Assembly: GCA_018053845.1 (NCBI GenBank)
Contig: JAGPKU010000009.1
Coordinates: 10,293 to 53,805 of the forward strand
Origin: Syntrophobacterales bacterium
Lineage (GTDB): Bacteria > Desulfobacterota > Syntrophia > Syntrophales > UBA2192
Direction of reading: 5' to 3'
DNA: 43,513 nucleotides
Shown: piece after piece, positions 43,390-43,513 of the stretch
Layout: each line of letters begins with the position of its first letter
How positions within the stretch are numbered: the first letter of the stretch is position 1
Made by a program: the position numbers and the translations under genes
Notes under the pieces: model-generated
Database searches by the model: none
What the model was told of the DNA's origin: nothing
The model's input: only the letters and a program-made list of their open reading frames with translations

Positions 43390-43513
43390 TACTTTTTTTC
43401 CGTCCCCTTGCCGCGCCTCCCCCCGAGGACCCTTTCGGCCCGTTTCTTGCTCGCCTGGATTGTCTGAACCGGCAATCTGTGATAGACATGAACGCCAAGG
43501 TTTTGGAGCCGCT
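43390..43513. other. Right edge, no gene recognised
   Basis: 124 nt upstream of the liv promoter to the window end. An ATG at 43489 on the plus strand opens a frame that runs off the window after eight codons, without a convincing ribosome site. Nothing else is seen. Confidence 0.4.

Noticed and set aside
43488-43513. Start of a divergent gene at the right edge
   Set aside because: Only eight codons are visible and there is no ribosome site; it cannot be supported.

Overview
This is a GC-rich chromosomal window (third codon positions mostly G or C) with densely packed, mostly housekeeping genes. It looks like a strictly anaerobic member of the former Deltaproteobacteria, perhaps Syntrophales or a relative. 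The grounds are gene content: indolepyruvate:ferredoxin oxidoreductase (IorAB), a rubrerythrin-like protein beside a 1-Cys peroxiredoxin, a B12-binding-type radical SAM protein, and a branched-chain-type ABC transporter operon interrupted by acyl-CoA ligases. The taxonomic placement is inference.

Layout. 1-7.0 kb, minus strand: phoH, an M20 peptidase, an M16 peptidase pair (one with and one without the zinc motif), a small membrane protein and a radical SAM protein. 7.2-9.8 kb, plus strand: dtd, a DUF1285-like gene and guaB, closed by a clear intrinsic terminator. 9.8-14.1 kb, plus strand: dnaE and a UPF0280/ApbE-like gene. 14.1-14.6 kb: an AT-rich island with remnants of a small gene and an imperfect palindrome. 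14.6-24.4 kb, minus strand: a cbpA-like co-chaperone, iorB, iorA, a TPR membrane protein, a YbgC-like thioesterase, apgM-like, hom and recG. 24.5-29.6 kb, plus strand: purM, purN, an FAD-dependent oxidoreductase-like gene, a phosphofructokinase and rpmB. 29.6-33.7 kb: a histidine-rich hypothetical (minus), recJ (plus) and an M28 peptidase (minus). 33.8-34.9 kb, plus strand: a rubrerythrin-like gene and a peroxiredoxin. 34.9-43.4 kb, minus strand: one long operon, livK-livG-AMP ligase-livH-livM-livF-PaaK-like ligase.

The most interesting element is the leader of that last operon. A TTGACA promoter precedes a 25-residue ORF in which 8 of 11 consecutive residues are Phe. The leader can form mutually exclusive hairpins: a 1:2 pause hairpin, a perfect 10-bp 2:3 antiterminator, and a 12-bp 3:4 terminator followed by seven T. 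A second terminator-like hairpin lies just before livK, and its 5' arm can pair with segment 4. This is the architecture of a phenylalanine attenuator, here placed in front of a transporter and aryl/acyl-CoA ligase operon instead of a biosynthetic or tRNA-synthetase gene. Together with iorAB in the same window, it suggests that Phe starvation switches on uptake and CoA activation of aryl acids such as phenylacetate, which Ior could reductively carboxylate to phenylpyruvate and hence Phe. Direct import of phenylalanine is the simpler alternative.

No rRNA, tRNA, CRISPR array, prophage or complete insertion sequence was recognised.
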